Part shown: in pieces, positions 61,520 through 64,000 of the stretch
Numbering within the stretch: position 1 is the stretch's first letter
How the letters are laid out: each line of letters begins with the position of its first letter
Assembly: GCF_027568575.1 (NCBI RefSeq)
Contig: NZ_JANUVP010000010.1
DNA: 64,000 bases
Source of the DNA: Caldifermentibacillus hisashii
Lineage (GTDB): Bacteria > Bacillota > Bacilli > Bacillales > Caldibacillaceae
Reading direction: 5' to 3' (one strand)
The notes under the pieces: model-generated
The model's input: only the letters and a program-made list of their open reading frames with translations
Database searches by the model: none
Told to the model about the DNA's origin: nothing
Program-made: the position numbers and the translations under genes

Positions 61520-63189
61520 TCTTGATAGAATGGTGGAAAAAAGCAGTTGTCTATCAAATTTATCCTCGCAGTTTCTATGATACAAACGGCGACGGAATTG
61601 GTGATTTGCAAGGAATTATTGAAAAGCTGGATTATTTAAAAGAACTTGGCATTGACTGTATTTGGATTAGTCCTGTGTACGACTCCCCACAGGATGACAA
61701 TGGTTATGACATCCGCGACTACCGCAAGATTGATAAAATGTTTGGGACAAACGAAGACATGGACCGGCTGCTTGCTGAGGCCCACGCACGGGGTATTAAA
61801 GTAGTCATGGACCTCGTCGTTAACCATACATCTGATGAACATTTCTGGTTTGTGGAAAGCAGGAAGTCAAAAGATAATCCGTATCGCGATTTTTATTTCT
61901 GGAAGGATCCAAAGCCGGATGGTTCCCCGCCAAATAACTGGGGATCGATGTTTTCCGGTTCCGCATGGGAATATGATGAAAAAACCGGGCAATACTATTT
62001 GCATTATTTTAGCAAGAAACAGCCTGATTTAAATTGGGAAAATGAAAAAGTTCGGAAAGAAGTATATGATTTGATGAAATACTGGATGGACAAAGGGGTC
62101 GATGGCTGGCGAATGGATGTTATCGGTTCTATTTCGAAATTTCTCGATTTTCCCGATTATGAACTTCCTAAGGGCCAAAAATACGGTGTTGGCAAATACC
62201 ATGCAAACGGTCCTCGTCTCCATGAGTTTATCCAAGAGATGAACCGTGAAGTGCTGTCAAAGTATGATTGTATGACTGTCGGTGAAGCAATCGGATCCGA
62301 TGTTGAAATCGCCAAAATGTACACAGGTGCCGACCGCCATGAACTGAACATGATTTTCAACTTTGAACATATGGATGTTGATACAATGCCGGGCAGTCCG
62401 GCGGGGAAATGGGCATTTAAACCATTCGATCTGATTGAATTAAAGCAAATACTCTCCCGCTGGCAGTATGCACTTTCGGATACAGGATGGAATGCGTTAT
62501 ATTTTGAAAACCACGATCAGGCACGTGTCGTGTCGCGTTGGGGAAATGATACAAACTACCGCATTGAGTGTGCCAAAGCGTTTGCAACGATTTTACACGG
62601 GTTAAAAGGAACGCCTTTTATTTATCAAGGGGAAGAAATCGGAATGGTAAACGCTAAGTTAAAGTTAGCAGAATATGACGATATTGAAATACGAAATGCC
62701 TACAGAGAACTTGTTGTGGAAAATCAAATAATGTCGGAGGACGAATTTTTAACAGCCGTCAGGAAAAAGGGACGCGATAATGCACGGACGCCGATGCAGT
62801 GGGACGACACTCCGCATGCCGGCTTTACAACTGGAACGCCATGGTTGAAGGTGAATCCCCGTTATCCGGAAATTAACGTTACCAAAGCACTTGCTGATCC
62901 GAACTCGATTTTTTATTACTATCAATCGTTAATTAAGTTGCGCCATACATATGATGTGTTTGTGGACGGACGGTATGAATTGTTATTACCAAATCATCCC
63001 TACTTATACGTGTATACGCGAGAAAATGAGTCGGAGAAATTGCTCGTCGCCGCCAATATCAGCGAGCATACGGTAAGTTTTGAAAAACCTGAGGGAAATT
63101 GGGGCTTGTTGCTTGGAAACTATGATGATACGGAAAACAGTACATTATTCCGCCCATACGAAGCTGCAATTTATTATATGGAGAAATGA
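61516..63189 (+). CDS. malL: Oligo-1,6-glucosidase / sucrase-isomaltase-maltase MalL
   Basis: A 557-residue GH13 subfamily 31 alpha-glucosidase that hydrolyses maltose, isomaltose and short oligomers to glucose in the cytoplasm. Conserved regions: VVMDLVVNHTSDEH (I), GWRMDVIGSIS with the nucleophile Asp (II), TVGEAIGSD with the acid/base Glu (III), and FENHDQARVVSRWG (IV). The VIG after the nucleophile Asp is typical of enzymes cleaving alpha-1,6 as well as alpha-1,4 bonds. ATG 61516 overlaps mdxK. It is the last gene of the operon here. Confidence 0.94.
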   Translation: MILIEWWKKAVVYQIYPRSFYDTNGDGIGDLQGIIEKLDYLKELGIDCIWISPVYDSPQDDNGYDIRDYRKIDKMFGTNEDMDRLLAEAHARGIKVVMDLVVNHTSDEHFWFVESRKSKDNPYRDFYFWKDPKPDGSPPNNWGSMFSGSAWEYDEKTGQYYLHYFSKKQPDLNWENEKVRKEVYDLMKYWMDKGVDGWRMDVIGSISKFLDFPDYELPKGQKYGVGKYHANGPRLHEFIQEMNREVLSKYDCMTVGEAIGSDVEIAKMYTGADRHELNMIFNFEHMDVDTMPGSPAGKWAFKPFDLIELKQILSRWQYALSDTGWNALYFENHDQARVVSRWGNDTNYRIECAKAFATILHGLKGTPFIYQGEEIGMVNAKLKLAEYDDIEIRNAYRELVVENQIMSEDEFLTAVRKKGRDNARTPMQWDDTPHAGFTTGTPWLKVNPRYPEINVTKALADPNSIFYYYQSLIKLRHTYDVFVDGRYELLLPNHPYLYVYTRENESEKLLVAANISEHTVSFEKPEGNWGLLLGNYDDTENSTLFRPYEAAIYYMEK

Positions 63190-63192
63190 ACG

Positions 63193-63221
63193 GAGGGGTT
63201 GTTCCTAAAATGATGACAGGA
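63193..63221 (+). repeat. Left half of a broken terminator hairpin after malL
   Basis: GAGGGGTTGTTCCT followed by AAAATGATGACAGGA. It would form a 14-bp terminator stem with the right arm that now lies at 63487-63500. The 14-bp AAATGATGACAGGA is repeated directly at 63477-63490. Confidence 0.6.
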
Positions 63222-63305
63222 TGAGGAAAGAGTGCAGGAGCTTCTCCCCAAGCCAGGAATTCTTCAATGTCACATGTTGTTCCTGATTTATGAAGGGGAC
63301 AGTGC

Positions 63306-63422
63306 GAGGCCGCTGAGGAAGTGCGAAATAATTCTGCTAAACATCGTATTTAGATGTATTTCTGTGTTTTATCATACTAAATATTGTATTAGTAAATCTA
63401 TTCAAATAGTTTCGGTGGCCTC
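63306..63422. mobile_element. MITE-like fold-back element, copy 2
   Basis: 117 bp, similar along its whole length to 23971-24089: GAGGCCGCTGAG start, the shared middle CTAAACAT/CTAAACAC...TTTAGATG...TTTTATCATACTA...AGTAAATCTATTCAA, and GGTGGCCTC end. The flanks (GGACAGTGC and GAACAGTAG) match at 6 of 9 positions, as for an old target duplication. Small open frames here are accidental. Confidence 0.75.
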
Positions 63423-63462
63423 GAACAGTAGGGGTGACATCAATTTGTGAAACGTTTAATAA

Positions 63463-63504
63463 GTGGGCTGTTCTTGAAATGATGACAGGAACAGCCCCTC
63501 TTAC
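63463..63504 (+). terminator. Terminator downstream of malL
   Basis: GGGCTGTTC and GAACAGCCC form a 9-bp stem with an inner loop TTGAAATGATGACAG, then CTCTTACACTTTC. Probable end of the mdx operon. Confidence 0.65.
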
Positions 63505-63537
63505 ACTTTCTACGATCGGTTTCGGTTTAATTAAATT

Positions 63538-63619
63538 AAAGCACTTGGGAATCCTTCTTCAAATTTAGTATCGTTGCATACATAAACTCCAAGATTTCAG
63601 GAGTGCTTTCACTTTTTTA
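63538..63619 (+). terminator. Second candidate terminator
   Basis: AAAGCACT (63538-63545) pairs with AGTGCTTT (63602-63609) around a long loop with more pairing near its base (GAATC/GATTTC); TTTTTTAT follows. Confidence 0.4.
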
Positions 63620-63769
63620 TGTATTTTTCTCAAAAAACGGTGATTAAACAAAAACTGATAAAACAAAAATATGGTTGATGCAAAAAGGCCTATTGAAAAA
63701 AATATCCACTACTTATATCTATTAGGAACAAAAATTGTGCTTTTTGTATATGATTTATAGAAATATTGG

Positions 63770-63908
63770 CTTTTTGAGTGGTAACCATAAATATGATTAG
63801 CACCCAAAAAGGTTTTATGGAAAAATTTTAGCCAATATATTTATCAAGACACAATGTGTTGTGATCTGAGCGTTAGTTTTTTTATAAAAGGGGCTTTTTG
63901 GGCGGTAA
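63770..63908. repeat. Three copies of a 15-bp motif at the window end
   Basis: CTTTTTGAGTGGTAA (63770-63784, +), its near-complement TTAGCACCCAAAAAG (63797-63811, so minus orientation) and CTTTTTGGGCGGTAA (63894-63908, +). The first two form a hairpin. The surrounding ~300 bp are very A/T-rich and contain no gene. Confidence 0.55.
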
Positions 63909-64000
63909 CCTAAATATAATATAAAGGTTAGTTGTAAAATTAAATGCAACGGTAAAAAAAAGAAAAACCATAGATAAATCCGTGTTATGATTAAGTGGTC

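Noticed and set aside
63232..63450. 72-codon open frame after malL
   Set aside because: It runs through the MITE copy and starts with a TTG without ribosome-binding site; the frame is not kept in the other MITE copy.

Overview
The window is a chromosomal segment from an AT-rich, endospore-forming member of the Bacillaceae. The evidence is the gene order, which follows the well-known Bacillus subtilis stretch from csfB/tmk to lysS. It includes many sporulation genes (csfB, yabG, sspF, spoVG, fin, spoVT, yabP, yabQ, spoIIE) with recognisable sigma-H, sigma-K and Spo0A control sequences. Almost every gene reads on the + strand; abrB is the only clear minus-strand gene. No rRNA, tRNA or CRISPR array was found.

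Layout. 1-6.5 kb: end of csfB, then tmk-darA-yaaR-holB-ricT-yabA and trmN6-yazA-rsmI (DNA precursor synthesis, replication control, rRNA/tRNA methylation). 6.5-8.1 kb: abrB on the minus strand, a small membrane-protein gene, and intergenic repeats. 8.1-16.7 kb: metG, tatD, yabE, rnmV-ksgA, yabG, veg, sspF. 16.8-28.8 kb: ispE, purR, spoVG, glmU-prs, rplY, pth, fin, mfd, spoVT. 29-39.3 kb: yabM-mazG-rqcP-yabP-yabQ-divIC, yabR, spoIIE, yabS-yabT. 39.4-50.8 kb: tilS-hpt-ftsH, coaX-hslO, cysK, folP-folB-folK-yazB, lysS. 51.2-63.2 kb: a maltose/maltodextrin utilisation locus (mdxR, mdxD, mdxE, mdxF, mdxG, yvdJ, mdxK, malL) placed directly after lysS. 63.2-64 kb: repeat-rich DNA without a gene.

Compared with B. 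subtilis the core is trimmed. xpaC/yaaN/yaaO, the ridA (yabJ) gene between purR and spoVG, yacD, the pabBAC genes and dusB are all absent from their usual places. The mdx locus has the same gene order as the B. subtilis yvd/mdx cluster but lacks pgcM (beta-phosphoglucomutase) at its end and, as in B. subtilis, has no transport ATPase of its own. Two near-identical 14-bp palindromes with a central CG, one before mdxD and one before mdxE, are probable operators of the LacI-type regulator. A consensus cre site overlaps the mdxE promoter.

The least ordinary DNA is between genes. Two copies of a ~118-bp fold-back element with 11-bp terminal inverted repeats are present, one flanked by an exact 9-bp direct repeat as expected of a transposed MITE. 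A 132-bp repeat carrying its own terminator is present in two 95% identical copies plus degenerate relatives. A ~207-bp GC-richer repeat precedes sspF. The terminator region behind malL looks duplicated around one MITE copy. Other points of interest are the yabG start codon, a hairpin that may hide the fin ribosome-binding site, and a strong promoter followed at once by a terminator upstream of lysS.
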